This document shows, piece after piece, positions 16,402 through 24,584 of a stretch of 64,000 bases of DNA (the first letter of the stretch is position 1; every line of letters begins with the position of its first letter). The DNA comes from Novosphingobium sp. Gsoil 351 (GTDB lineage: Bacteria > Pseudomonadota > Alphaproteobacteria > Sphingomonadales > Sphingomonadaceae), in assembly GCF_009707465.1 (NCBI RefSeq), contig NZ_CP046120.1, forward strand, positions 2,943,501-3,007,500, in the 5' to 3' direction. The position numbers were made by a program, and so were the translations under genes. The notes under the pieces are model-generated. The model did not search any database. It was not told where the DNA came from and saw only the letters and a list, made by a program, of their open reading frames with translations.

Positions 16402-17562
16402 TCATGCCTCCGACAACCATGAGGTGATCGTACCCCCGCGCGCGCGGACAATCCACGCCTGGACCAGGCGGACGGCGTGCACCGCGCAACTGATCACGGT
16501 CCACCATGCCACCGCGATCAGCCCGAGGTCGGGCCGGGCGAAGAGCGTGGCGACGAACAGGATCACCATGTTGGGGTTGCGCCGGGCGGTGATCAGCCGG
16601 AAGCGGCTGTCGAAGCGCCGCCAGACGTGGATGTGCATCAGCCCGTGCTGCTGCATGAACGCGCCCTCGATCAGCCGCTGGACGATATAGCCGCCCTGGA
16701 TGGCGCCCTGGACCCACCAAAAGGTCGCGCTGTCGTAGGCCAGGCCCCAAGTGGCGAGGCCAGTTGCCCAGAACCACCACCAGAATGGCGGGTGGATCAG
16801 GTCGATCCCATGATCGGCGATATTGCCCCAGGTCGACGAGGTTATCGTGCACCGCGCCAGCTTGCCGTCGACGGTATCGAGCACCATGAACCCCAGCCCC
16901 AGCGCCATCCCCAGCCAGTAGTGGCCCCAGGCGAAGGCGAACGTCGCGGCGACGCACCCCACCGCGCCGATCGCGGTGATCTGGTTGGGGGTGATTCCCA
17001 ATCTTGCCGCTATGCGGGTCAGGACCAGCGCCCATTCGGGCCACAGGTACCTGGTCAGCACGTCGGTGACGCCCTTGTAGGCACCGAAATAGCTCGCCCG
17101 CTCGACGTCCTTTACAGTTTCGCGGGTAAGCGCCTTCACGAATGGCGTTTCGCGCTTGCGCAGCGCCTTGTTCTCGATCGTCGGACCGTCCTCATAGGCG
17201 ATGGCGGGGAGCGAGACGGCGCGGCCCTCGACCATGGCGGCGCGCAATTGAGCGGCCTCGTCCGCATCGCGTGCGTGCGCCAGCGCCGGTATGCCGCCCA
17301 CGGTCAGCACATAGCCCGGCTGCGCCGCAACGTGATCGAGCCACGGCGGGTCGAAGGCGAACGCGGCGTTGGCGAGCACGCGCGGTCCCGCGGTGGCGGT
17401 GGCCCGGGCCAGCGGCATCCCGGCGGCGCGGGCGATCCGGGCTATTCGCTCTGTCATCGGCAGGCCCCACAAGCGCACGCGATTGTCTCCGGCGACCTCG
17501 ACGAGCGGTGCGGGGGGGCGGGGGAAACGGCAGGTTCGGACATTGGCGGCCGACCTATCCAT
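16402..17562 (-). CDS. CDP-alcohol phosphatidyltransferase, inositol-phosphate type
   Basis: A 386-residue membrane enzyme. The complete CDP-alcohol phosphotransferase signature D-x2-D-G-x2-A-R-x8-G-x3-D-x3-D runs from about residue 229 (LDTVDGKLAR ... WGNIADHGID). About five to six membrane helices follow. Residues about 30-125 (RLWGLPMTERIARIARAAG, GYVLTVGGIPALAHARD) look like a worn-down nucleotidyltransferase domain without its GxGxR loop. The layout recalls the fused IPCT/DIPPS enzymes that make and use CDP-inositol. It is divergent from the lipid kinase and faces the inositol-lipid genes. It probably makes a phosphatidyl- or ceramide-phosphoinositol. ATG 17562 is preferred over an upstream TTG. 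Confidence 0.78.
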   Translation of the reverse strand: MDRSAANVRTCRFPRPPAPLVEVAGDNRVRLWGLPMTERIARIARAAGMPLARATATAGPRVLANAAFAFDPPWLDHVAAQPGYVLTVGGIPALAHARDADEAAQLRAAMVEGRAVSLPAIAYEDGPTIENKALRKRETPFVKALTRETVKDVERASYFGAYKGVTDVLTRYLWPEWALVLTRIAARLGITPNQITAIGAVGCVAATFAFAWGHYWLGMALGLGFMVLDTVDGKLARCTITSSTWGNIADHGIDLIHPPFWWWFWATGLATWGLAYDSATFWWVQGAIQGGYIVQRLIEGAFMQQHGLMHIHVWRRFDSRFRLITARRNPNMVILFVATLFARPDLGLIAVAWWTVISCAVHAVRLVQAWIVRARGGTITSWLSEA

Positions 17563-17631
17563 GGCCTCGCAAGCTGGCAAGCGCCGCGCGCGGCGCGCAT
17601 CCCTGACGGGATCGAATCGCGCGTTGTGCGA

Positions 17632-17660
17632 TTGTTCACCGCCGCGAGTGTAAGAAAAAT
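17632..17660 (+). promoter_or_regulatory. Candidate promoter of the inositol-lipid cluster
   Basis: TTGTTC at 17632-17637 and AAAAAT at 17655-17660 are separated by 17 bp, 40 bp before the lipid-kinase ATG. The match to sigma-70 consensus is only moderate. Further upstream in the same divergent gap is the perfect 16-bp palindrome GCGCCGCGCGCGGCGC at 17581-17596, a possible operator or a chance GC-rich palindrome. Confidence 0.3.
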
Positions 17661-17699
17661 GTAGTAAATTCGGCGGCCAACGCGATATGGAATAAGGCT

Positions 17700-18728
17700 A
17701 TGTACGGTTCGATCGGAGACTTGGGGCATCTTGCGCGGGTGGCGGCGACGCCCGTCGATGCGCCTCTGCGCCGTCAGCGCCGGGCTTCGGCGCGGGGCGC
17801 TCCGCTGGTCGGAATCGTCCGCAACCCCCGCAGCCATCGCAACAAGGGCAAGACGCCCGAATTGGCCGATTGCGCCAACATCCTTGTCGAAACCCCGCGC
17901 AGCCACACCGCGCTGCGCGCGACGCTCGCCGGGTTCGCCGAACGCGGAATCGATTATCTCGCGGTCGATGGCGGCGACGGAACGGTGCGCGATGTGCTGA
18001 CCTGCGGCGCGGGGATCTTCGGCGACGACTGGCCCCCCCTGGTGATCCTGCCCAAGGGCAAGACCAACGCGCTGGTGGTCGATCTGGGCCTGCCCAACGC
18101 CTGGACCCTGGCCCAGGCGATGGAGGCGATCGGCCGCGGCAAGACCATCGTTCGCCGCCCGTTGGCGATCGACCTGCCGCGCACCGGCGAACTGGTGCAC
18201 GGCTTCATCTTGGGAACCGGCGCCTTTACCCGTGGCACCCAAACCGGCCAGCAGGCGCACCGCTGGGGCATGTTCAACAGCTTCGCGGTGGGCCTGATCA
18301 TCGTGTGGTGCCTGATCCAGACGATGTTCGCGCGATCGACCAACATGTGGCGCAAGGGCACCGCGATGCGCTTGCGTAGCGATGGCGCCGAACTTCCGCG
18401 CAGCCGTTTCGGCGACCCCTCCGAACGGTTCGTGATGGTGGCCTCGACGCTGGAACGTTTTCCGCTCGGCATCCGCCCCTTCGGCAAGCAGCGGCCCGGC
18501 CTCAAGCTGGCGGTGATCGACACTCCGCTGCGCTGGATCGTGGCGCTGATGCCGCTGCTGCTGACAGGGTTCGACGCAGCGTTCCTGCGCCGCAACGGCG
18601 TGCACCGGATCGACCTCGATACGCTCGATATCGAACTCGGCGATCGCTTCACCCTTGACGGGGAGTATTTTCCCGCTGGGCAATACCGCTTGCGCCAGGG
18701 ACCGGAATTGCGCTTCGTGGTTCCGTGA
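17700..18728 (+). CDS. Diacylglycerol/ceramide kinase-superfamily lipid kinase
   Basis: A 342-residue protein with the DAGK/sphingosine-kinase catalytic fold. NPRSHRNKG (about 42-50) is the first nucleotide-binding loop and VDGGDGTVRDVLT (about 89-101) is the invariant GGDGT loop. The C-terminal beta domain has DIELGDRFTLDGEYFPAGQY, the usual D/N-G-E end motif. It would phosphorylate diacylglycerol or, in a sphingolipid-making lineage, ceramide. It starts the plus-strand run; its TGA overlaps the GTG of the TAM41-like gene. Substrate choice between the two lipids is open. Confidence 0.8.
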   Translation: MYGSIGDLGHLARVAATPVDAPLRRQRRASARGAPLVGIVRNPRSHRNKGKTPELADCANILVETPRSHTALRATLAGFAERGIDYLAVDGGDGTVRDVLTCGAGIFGDDWPPLVILPKGKTNALVVDLGLPNAWTLAQAMEAIGRGKTIVRRPLAIDLPRTGELVHGFILGTGAFTRGTQTGQQAHRWGMFNSFAVGLIIVWCLIQTMFARSTNMWRKGTAMRLRSDGAELPRSRFGDPSERFVMVASTLERFPLGIRPFGKQRPGLKLAVIDTPLRWIVALMPLLLTGFDAAFLRRNGVHRIDLDTLDIELGDRFTLDGEYFPAGQYRLRQGPELRFVVP

Positions 18729-19642
18729 CCACGCCTCCTGACGCCCCGAGCCTCTTCAACCGCATTCAAGCCAGCCTGAACGCCCCCGTCGATCCGGCGG
18801 TCCGCGATTTCGCGGCTCAGCTGGGCGCAGCAGCGGGCGCGCTTGCGGTACTGTTTTACGGATCGAACTTGCGCACCGGATCGCTCGACGGGGTGCTCGA
18901 TTTCTACGTCCTGCTCCCTGGCGCGGTCGAGAAGGGCCTCTGGCCTCGCGTGAGCTATCACGAGCGCGAAGACGGTGGCCGCACGCTGCGCGCCAAGGTC
19001 GCGACTATGACGCTGGCGACATTCGCCGCCGCCGTGGCCGGCGAGACGCTCGACACCACGATCTGGGCGCGCTTCGTCCAGCCTAGCGGGCTGGTCTGGG
19101 TGCGCGATCAGGTGCAGGCTGGGGCTGTCCACGATGCCGTGGCCAGGGCGGCCATCACCGCGGCGCGCTATGCTGTCGCGCTGGGGCCTGCGGCCGGGAC
19201 CGTAGAGGATTATTGGCGCGCCCTGTTTCGCGCCACCTATCGCGCCGAGTTCCGTATCGAGAAGCCGGGGCGCGAGAACGACATCCTGGGCGTCAACGCC
19301 GCGCACTTTGCCGGTCTCCTTCCGGCTGCGCTGGATGCGGGCGGAATCGCCTGGTCCCGCACCGGCGACACTCTTCATCCCCGGCTCGGCCCGGCTCAGG
19401 CCAATGCCTTGCGCCGCGCCTGGGCGCGCCGGGCGCGGTTGGGCAAGCCCTATAACCTCGTCCGCCTGCTCCGCGCCTCGACCACCTTCGATGGTGCGGC
19501 GAAGTACGCCGCGTGGAAGATCGAACGCCACACCGGGGTGCCGGTGACGCTGACCCCGTGGCGGGAACGTCACCCGGTGCTAGCCGCGCCGGGGGTGCTG
19601 TGGCGGGTGTGGCGGGCGCGGCGGATCGCGGGCCGGGCGTGA
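18725..19642 (+). CDS. TAM41-like phosphatidate cytidylyltransferase
   Basis: A 305-residue protein that I align by eye with mitochondrial TAM41, the CDP-diacylglycerol synthase unrelated to CdsA. The nucleotidyltransferase core is LAVLFYGSNLR with LDGVLDFYVLL (about 41-64; TAM41 has YGS and LDF at matching places). TIWARFVQP corresponds to the IAGRLQKP block, and YRAEFRIEKPGREND with NAAHFAGLL to the YSGDFR ... AHFRELY block. No membrane helix is obvious, as in TAM41. The GTG start overlaps the kinase stop, and the stop overlaps the next ATG. It would activate phosphatidate (or ceramide phosphate) with CTP. Confidence 0.65.
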   Translation: MTTPPDAPSLFNRIQASLNAPVDPAVRDFAAQLGAAAGALAVLFYGSNLRTGSLDGVLDFYVLLPGAVEKGLWPRVSYHEREDGGRTLRAKVATMTLATFAAAVAGETLDTTIWARFVQPSGLVWVRDQVQAGAVHDAVARAAITAARYAVALGPAAGTVEDYWRALFRATYRAEFRIEKPGRENDILGVNAAHFAGLLPAALDAGGIAWSRTGDTLHPRLGPAQANALRRAWARRARLGKPYNLVRLLRASTTFDGAAKYAAWKIERHTGVPVTLTPWRERHPVLAAPGVLWRVWRARRIAGRA

Positions 19643-20394
19643 TGCCGCATGCGCTGGTGCTGGCCGGGTCGCGCCCCGGTGCGGTCGACCCGGTCGCCGC
19701 GGCCGAGGGCGTATCGCACAAGGCGCTGGTCGACGTCGGCGGGATGCCGATGCTCGCGCGCGTGCTCCACGCCTTGCGCGCAGCAGGGATCGAACACATC
19801 GCGGTTTCCGCCGACGCGCCCGAAGTGCTCTCGCTTGCCTATGCACTCAGCGCGATTCCAGTGCAGCCCGGCTCGGGCCCCAGCGCGAGCGTCGCGACCG
19901 GCTTCGCCACGATGGGGCCGCCGCTGCTGGTCACCACCGCCGATCACGCGTTGCTGCGGCCCGAGTGGATCACCGATTTCGTCGCTGACACTCCACCCGA
20001 TGCCGACGTCGCGGTGCTTCTCGCGCGGCGCGCGCTGGTCGAGGCTGCGCTGCCCGGTACACGGCGGACCTGGCTGCGTTTCGCCGATGGCGCCTGGTCG
20101 GGATGCAACCTGTTCCTGCTCAACACCTCGAAGGCGGAAGCCGCGATCGAAACCTGGAAGGCGGTGGAGGCCGAGCGCAAGCAGCCGTGGAAGATCGCCG
20201 CGCGGCTCGGTGCAGGCACGTTGCTGTCGTATCTTGGCGGACGGCTGACCCTGGCCGAGGCCATCGCGCGGCTCGGGCGCAAGGTGGGGGTCGAAGCCGC
20301 GGTGGTCGCCGCGCGCGACGGACTGGCGGCTGTCGATGTCGATAAGCCGGGCGATCTCGTTCAGGTGAGGCAAATCCTGGGTGGCGGAGTCTAG
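19642..20394 (+). CDS. MobA-like nucleotidyltransferase of the inositol-lipid cluster
   Basis: A 250-residue nucleotidyltransferase with a GT-A fold. The N-terminus HALVLAGSRPGAVDPVA shows a loosened LAGGxGxR loop; SHKALVDVGGMPMLARVLHAL is the K-x-L-x3-G-x-P substrate region, and VTTADHALL carries the metal aspartate. The substrate is unknown. It starts on the stop codon of the TAM41-like gene (TGATG). Its place before inositol-3-phosphate synthase suggests a role in making or modifying the lipid head group, for example an NDP-activated sugar or polyol. Confidence 0.68.
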   Translation: MPHALVLAGSRPGAVDPVAAAEGVSHKALVDVGGMPMLARVLHALRAAGIEHIAVSADAPEVLSLAYALSAIPVQPGSGPSASVATGFATMGPPLLVTTADHALLRPEWITDFVADTPPDADVAVLLARRALVEAALPGTRRTWLRFADGAWSGCNLFLLNTSKAEAAIETWKAVEAERKQPWKIAARLGAGTLLSYLGGRLTLAEAIARLGRKVGVEAAVVAARDGLAAVDVDKPGDLVQVRQILGGGV

Positions 20395-20497
20395 GCTACG
20401 CACCCCGCCGGGAAACGGGTTGCTTTTGGCGCGCCTTCTGCCAAACGCACGCTTTCGTTACAGACGGGTTACACCCTCGCAAAACCGCAGGAATTTC

Positions 20498-21598
20498 ATG
20501 GCTCCGATCAAAACCGCCATCATCGGTGTAGGCAATTGCGCCAGTTCGCTGGTGCAAGGCGTCGCCTATTACCGCGAATCCAATACCCCCCAGGGTCTGA
20601 TTCACGACCGCATCGGCGGTTATGGCGCGGGCGACGTCGAATGGGTCCTGGGCGTCGATGTCGATGCGCGCAAGGTCGGCAAGGACATTGCCGAGGCGAT
20701 TTTCGCCGCGCCCAACAACACCGCGGTGTTCATGCCCAAAGTGCCCGACACCGGGGTCAAGGTGATCATGGGCAAGGTGCTCGACGGTGTCGCCGATCAC
20801 ATGACCGGGATGGGCGAAAAGGGCTTCGTCGTCGCCCAGGATCACGAGGCCGACAAGGCCGCGATGGTTCAGGCACTCAAGGATTCGGGCGCCGAGGTGC
20901 TGCTCAACTTCCTACCCGTCGGCTCGCAGGAAGCGACCGAGTTCTACATGGAATGCGCGCTGGAAGCCAGGGTCGCGGTGGTCAACTGCATGCCGGTGTT
21001 CATCGCCAGCAAACCCGAGTGGGAGAAGCGCTTCCGCGACAAGCGCATCCCCATCGTCGGCGACGACGTCAAGGCACAGCTCGGCGCGACGATCGTCCAC
21101 CGCGTGCTGTCCAGCCTGTTCGGTGCGCGCGGCGTCAACGTCGAGCGGACCTATCAGCTCAACACCGGCGGCAACACCGACTTCATGAACATGCTCGACC
21201 GCCAGCGGCTGGGCAGCAAGAAGGAATCCAAGACGGAAGCCGTGCAGGCGATGCTCGCCCAGCGCCTGGCCGACGAGAACATCCATGTCGGCCCCTCGGA
21301 CTACGTGCCGTGGCAGAAGGACAACAAGCTGTGCTTCCTGCGCATGGAAGGCCAGCTCTTCGGCGGCGTGCCGATGAACCTGGAGATGCGGCTGTCGGTG
21401 GAGGACAGCCCGAATTCGGCGGCGGTGGTGATCGACGCAATCCGCTGCTGCAAGCTCGCGCTCGATCGCGGCGAGGGCGGGGCGCTGATCGGCCCCAGCG
21501 CCTATTACTGCAAGCACCCGCTGCGGCAGTTCAACGACGATACCGCCGCGCAGATGGTCGAGGAATACATCGCCGACGCGGCAATTGCCGCGGAATAG
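20498..21598 (+). CDS. ino1: Inositol-3-phosphate synthase (actinobacterial type)
   Basis: A 366-residue NAD-dependent enzyme converting glucose 6-phosphate to 1D-myo-inositol 3-phosphate. The Rossmann start is IKTAIIGVGNCASSLVQG. Family blocks are NFLPVGSQEATEFYMECAL, CMPVFIASKPEWEKRF, IPIVGDDVKAQLGATI, NTGGNTDFMNML and KESKTEAV with the catalytic lysines. Length and sequence fit the short prokaryotic form of Actinobacteria and not the 500-residue eukaryotic one. ATG 20498 has AGGA six bases upstream; an upstream frame is shadow. The enzyme is uncommon in Proteobacteria and marks the cluster as inositol-lipid related. Confidence 0.92.
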   Translation: MAPIKTAIIGVGNCASSLVQGVAYYRESNTPQGLIHDRIGGYGAGDVEWVLGVDVDARKVGKDIAEAIFAAPNNTAVFMPKVPDTGVKVIMGKVLDGVADHMTGMGEKGFVVAQDHEADKAAMVQALKDSGAEVLLNFLPVGSQEATEFYMECALEARVAVVNCMPVFIASKPEWEKRFRDKRIPIVGDDVKAQLGATIVHRVLSSLFGARGVNVERTYQLNTGGNTDFMNMLDRQRLGSKKESKTEAVQAMLAQRLADENIHVGPSDYVPWQKDNKLCFLRMEGQLFGGVPMNLEMRLSVEDSPNSAAVVIDAIRCCKLALDRGEGGALIGPSAYYCKHPLRQFNDDTAAQMVEEYIADAAIAAE

Positions 21599-21623
21599 CG
21601 GCCCGATGCCCGCGGAGTAGCCG

Positions 21624-22337
21624 ATGGACGCGCTGATCATCGCCGCGGGGTATGGCAGCCGGTTGCGGGAAATTTCGGATTCCAAGCCGCTGACCCCGGT
21701 CGCGGGCGTTCCGCTGCTCGAACTGGGCGTGCGCCAGGCGCGCGACGCGGGTGTTGAGCGCGTGGTCGTGGTGACCGGGCACCAGGCGATCGAGATCGAG
21801 AAGTTCCTGCCCGCGCTCTCTGCCCGGGTGGGCATCCCGGTCATCTCCGAACGCGTGCTCCACTGGTCAACGCCCAACGGCTATTCGGTGATGGCGGGCG
21901 CGGCCAAGATCGAGGGCGACTATCTGCTGATGATGGCCGATCACATCTTCGAGGCCGGAATCCTCGATCGGCTGGCGCGCCAGGGAACCAAAAGCCGTGG
22001 GGTCACGCTGGCCATCGACCGCCGCCTGGACAATCCCCTGATCGATCCCGACGACGCCACCTGGGTCAAGACCGATGCCGACGGCCGGATCGAGGCGATC
22101 GGCAAGACCATACCCGAGTACGACGCGGTCGATTGCGGCGCGTTCCTGGCGACGCCCGAGCTCGCGCGCGCCATCCAGGCGGCGATCGCCGACGGCAAGA
22201 GCGGCAGCCTCTCCGACGGCATGCAGCGCCTCGCCGATGCGGGCCGCGCGGCGACGATGGACATCGGCGATGCCTGGTGGATCGACGTCGACGATCCGCG
22301 CGCGCATGCGATCGCGGAAGCGGAACTCGCCAAGTAA
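21624..22337 (+). CDS. Sugar-phosphate-type nucleotidyltransferase, probable inositol-phosphate cytidylyltransferase
   Basis: A 237-residue nucleotidyltransferase. ALIIAAGYGSRLREI (about 3-17) is the full A-A-G-x-G-x-R-L loop, followed by SKPLTPVAGVPLLE, the lysine-containing substrate block. LMMADHIFE carries the metal aspartate. It resembles the cytidylyltransferase part (IPCT) of enzymes that make CDP-inositol from inositol phosphate. Next to ino1 (26 bp downstream, GGAG seven bases before ATG) that activity is the best guess. If right, CDP-inositol and not inositol phosphate could be the donor for the phosphatidyltransferase at 16402. Confidence 0.65.
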   Translation: MDALIIAAGYGSRLREISDSKPLTPVAGVPLLELGVRQARDAGVERVVVVTGHQAIEIEKFLPALSARVGIPVISERVLHWSTPNGYSVMAGAAKIEGDYLLMMADHIFEAGILDRLARQGTKSRGVTLAIDRRLDNPLIDPDDATWVKTDADGRIEAIGKTIPEYDAVDCGAFLATPELARAIQAAIADGKSGSLSDGMQRLADAGRAATMDIGDAWWIDVDDPRAHAIAEAELAK

Positions 22338-22358
22338 CGCATAGCCATTTGCGCTCAC

Positions 22359-22406
22359 GTCGAGCGAAGTCGAGACACAGGGTGCGAAGTCTCGACTTCG
22401 CTCGAC
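22359..22406. terminator. Inverted repeat between convergent genes
   Basis: GTCGAGCGAAGTCGAGAC at 22359-22376 and its exact reverse complement at 22389-22406 form an 18-bp stem with a 12-nt loop. It lies between the nucleotidyltransferase stop and the miaB stop, the same convergent position as the related repeat at 8375-8438. Probably a bidirectional terminator of a dispersed family. Confidence 0.7.
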
Positions 22407-22421
22407 ATGTGCCGGGCTTGA

Positions 22422-23764
22422 CTAGGCGGGGGTGTGCTCCACCAACCGTCCGGCCAGCGAATTGGCCCCGGCCTCGAGCAGTTCGACCTCGACCAGATCG
22501 CCGATCGCTGCGTCGCCCAGGAAATGGACCGATTGCAGCCACGGCGATTTGCCCAGCCATTGCCCCGGCAGCTTGCCGCGACGCTCGACCAGCACCGCGC
22601 AGCGCCGCCCGACGCTCGCCTGGTTGAACGCCACTTGGCCGCGATTGATCGCCGCTTGCAGGCGCTGAAGCCGCTCGTCCATCACCTCGGGCACGATCTG
22701 GCCGGGCATCGTCGCGGCCGGAGTTCCGGGGCGGGGGCTGTACTTGAAGCTGTAGGCCTGCGCGTAGCCCACCGCCTCGACCAGCGCGAGCGTGGCGGCG
22801 AAGTCGGCCTCGCTCTCGCCGGGGAAGCCAACAATGAAATCGCCCGATAGCGCGATGTCCGGACGCGCTTCGCGGAACCGTTCGAGCAGGCGCAAGTAGC
22901 CGGCGACCGTGTGGCTGCGGTTCATCGCCCTGAGGATGCGGTCGCTGCCCGATTGCACTGGCAGATGGAGGAACGGCATCAGCTTGGCCACCTCGCCATG
23001 CGCGGCGATCAGCGCGTCGTCCATGTCGGCGGGGTGGCTTGTGGTGTAGCGGATCCGGGCGAGGCCTGGCAGGTCGGCCAGCGTCCGGATCAGGTCCGCC
23101 AGCCGTTTTTCGCCGTCGCGCCAGGCGTTGACGTTCTGGCCGAGCAGCGTGATCTCGCGCGCCCCGCCCGCAACCAACGCCTCCGCCTCGGCCACCAGAT
23201 CGGCGAACGGGCGCGAGATTTCGGCGCCGCGCGTATAGGGCACCACGCAATATGTGCAGAACTTGTCGCAGCCTTCCTGCACCGTCAGGAACGCGCCCGG
23301 CGCGCTGCGGCGGCCCCTCATTCCCCTGGGGGGAGCGCGGCGAACTTGGCGTCGGCGGGCATGTCGGTATCGGTCGAACTGCGCCCGGCGGCGGCCTCGG
23401 CGATCATCGCGGGCAGACGGTGATAGGCCTGCGGGCCGACCACCATGCGCACGCTGGGCGCGCGGCGCATGATTTCCGCACCCTCGGCCTGCGCCACGCA
23501 CCCAGCCACCGCGATCAGCGGCGCGCTGCCATCGTCGCGGCGCAAGCGGCCGATGTCGGAGTAGACCTTGTCCACCGCCCGCTCGCGAATGTGGCAGGTG
23601 TTGAGCACTACGAGGTCCGCCTCGTCGCGCTCGCCCACCGCGCGCATGCCTTGTGCGGTCAGCAACTCGCCCATCCGCTCGCCGTCATAGACGTTCATCT
23701 GGCAGCCGAACGACCTGACCTTGAAGGTCTTGGGGAGGGTCTCGGGAGGGGCGGGGCCGGTCAT
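22422..23764 (-). CDS. miaB: tRNA-2-methylthio-N6-dimethylallyladenosine synthase MiaB (single-base frameshift)
   Basis: Radical SAM methylthiotransferase modifying A37 of tRNAs. The first frame carries the UPF0004 domain with cluster cysteines in [24 protein letters not shown] and AGCVAQAEG. The second carries the radical SAM motif [27 protein letters not shown] and the C-terminal TRAM domain. The frames join at the G6 run 23338-23343 (plus strand); adding one base restores 447 residues. ATG 23764 is preferred ([16 protein letters not shown]). A sequencing error is the simplest explanation. PlsC lies 35 bp upstream. Confidence 0.85.
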
Positions 23765-23798
23765 GGGAGCCGCCCGATAGGCCAACGGCGTGGATTAT

Positions 23799-24572
23799 TC
23801 AAACGGCGTGGCTGCGCTGCAACTCCGCCAGCATTACGCCTCGCGCCGCCGCGGCCATCGTCTTGCGATCGCGCAGCGCCTCGCCTTCCAGCGGCGGCAG
23901 GAAGCGCACGGTGAGGTGGATTGGCCGCCCGCGCGCAAGGATGCGCTTGAAGTTGTCGAGGCCGTGCTCCTCGCCGACCCAGGCGATCTCTGGCGCGTCG
24001 GCGCCATAGTCGAGCACCACCGGCTGAACCGCGATTCCCGCCGGCACCGGATCGAGCGCCGAGAGCAGCGACGATTTGAACGGCAGCAGCCCGGTCCCGT
24101 CGCTGGTGGTGCCCTCGGGAAACACCGCGAGCGCGGCGGTCTGCGCGATTGCGGCGCGGACCAGCGCGATCTGTCGGGCAACCGAGGCCCGATCATGTCG
24201 CGCGACGAACACCGTGTCGTTCATCTCGCACAACCACTTGAGCACGGGGAACGCCGCCAGTCCGTCGTGCGCGACGAACGCTGCTCCGCTCGCCCCGGCC
24301 AGCGCGGGCACGTCTAGCCAGCTAACATGGTTGGACAGGAAGAACGCCCCGCGCCGCACCCGCTCGCCGGCGATCCGCACTTTGACCCCGGCAATCGTGG
24401 CGATCGCACCAAGAAACCACCTGGGCCAGGGATTAGGCAACCGGAGCACCCGGAACGCGTAGTATCCCGGCACGCATATCAGCAGCAGCCCGGCCATCGC
24501 CGACAGCCGCACCGCCATCCGCACTTTACCCAACCCGGTGATCGGTGCGGGAGCGGCAAGCGTCAAAGCCAT
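23799..24572 (-). CDS. plsC: 1-acyl-sn-glycerol-3-phosphate acyltransferase family protein
   Basis: A 257-residue inner-membrane acyltransferase that makes phosphatidate from lysophosphatidate. Membrane helix at about residues 22-45. The catalytic H-x4-D is in LSNHVSWLDVPAL (about 78-90) and the substrate motif is AVFPEGTTSDG (about 148-158). Situated between fur and miaB as in many alphaproteobacteria, probably co-transcribed (12 bp after fur). Some members are specialised for ornithine or other lipids, so specificity is not certain. Confidence 0.85.
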   Translation of the reverse strand: MALTLAAPAPITGLGKVRMAVRLSAMAGLLLICVPGYYAFRVLRLPNPWPRWFLGAIATIAGVKVRIAGERVRRGAFFLSNHVSWLDVPALAGASGAAFVAHDGLAAFPVLKWLCEMNDTVFVARHDRASVARQIALVRAAIAQTAALAVFPEGTTSDGTGLLPFKSSLLSALDPVPAGIAVQPVVLDYGADAPEIAWVGEEHGLDNFKRILARGRPIHLTVRFLPPLEGEALRDRKTMAAAARGVMLAELQRSHAV

Positions 24573-24584
24573 AGCAATGCCGTA

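Noticed and set aside
8375-22406. The GTCGAG repeats as ends of one composite transposon
   Set aside because: They are short hairpins at convergent gene ends, no transposase lies between them, and three copies occur with independent neighbours.
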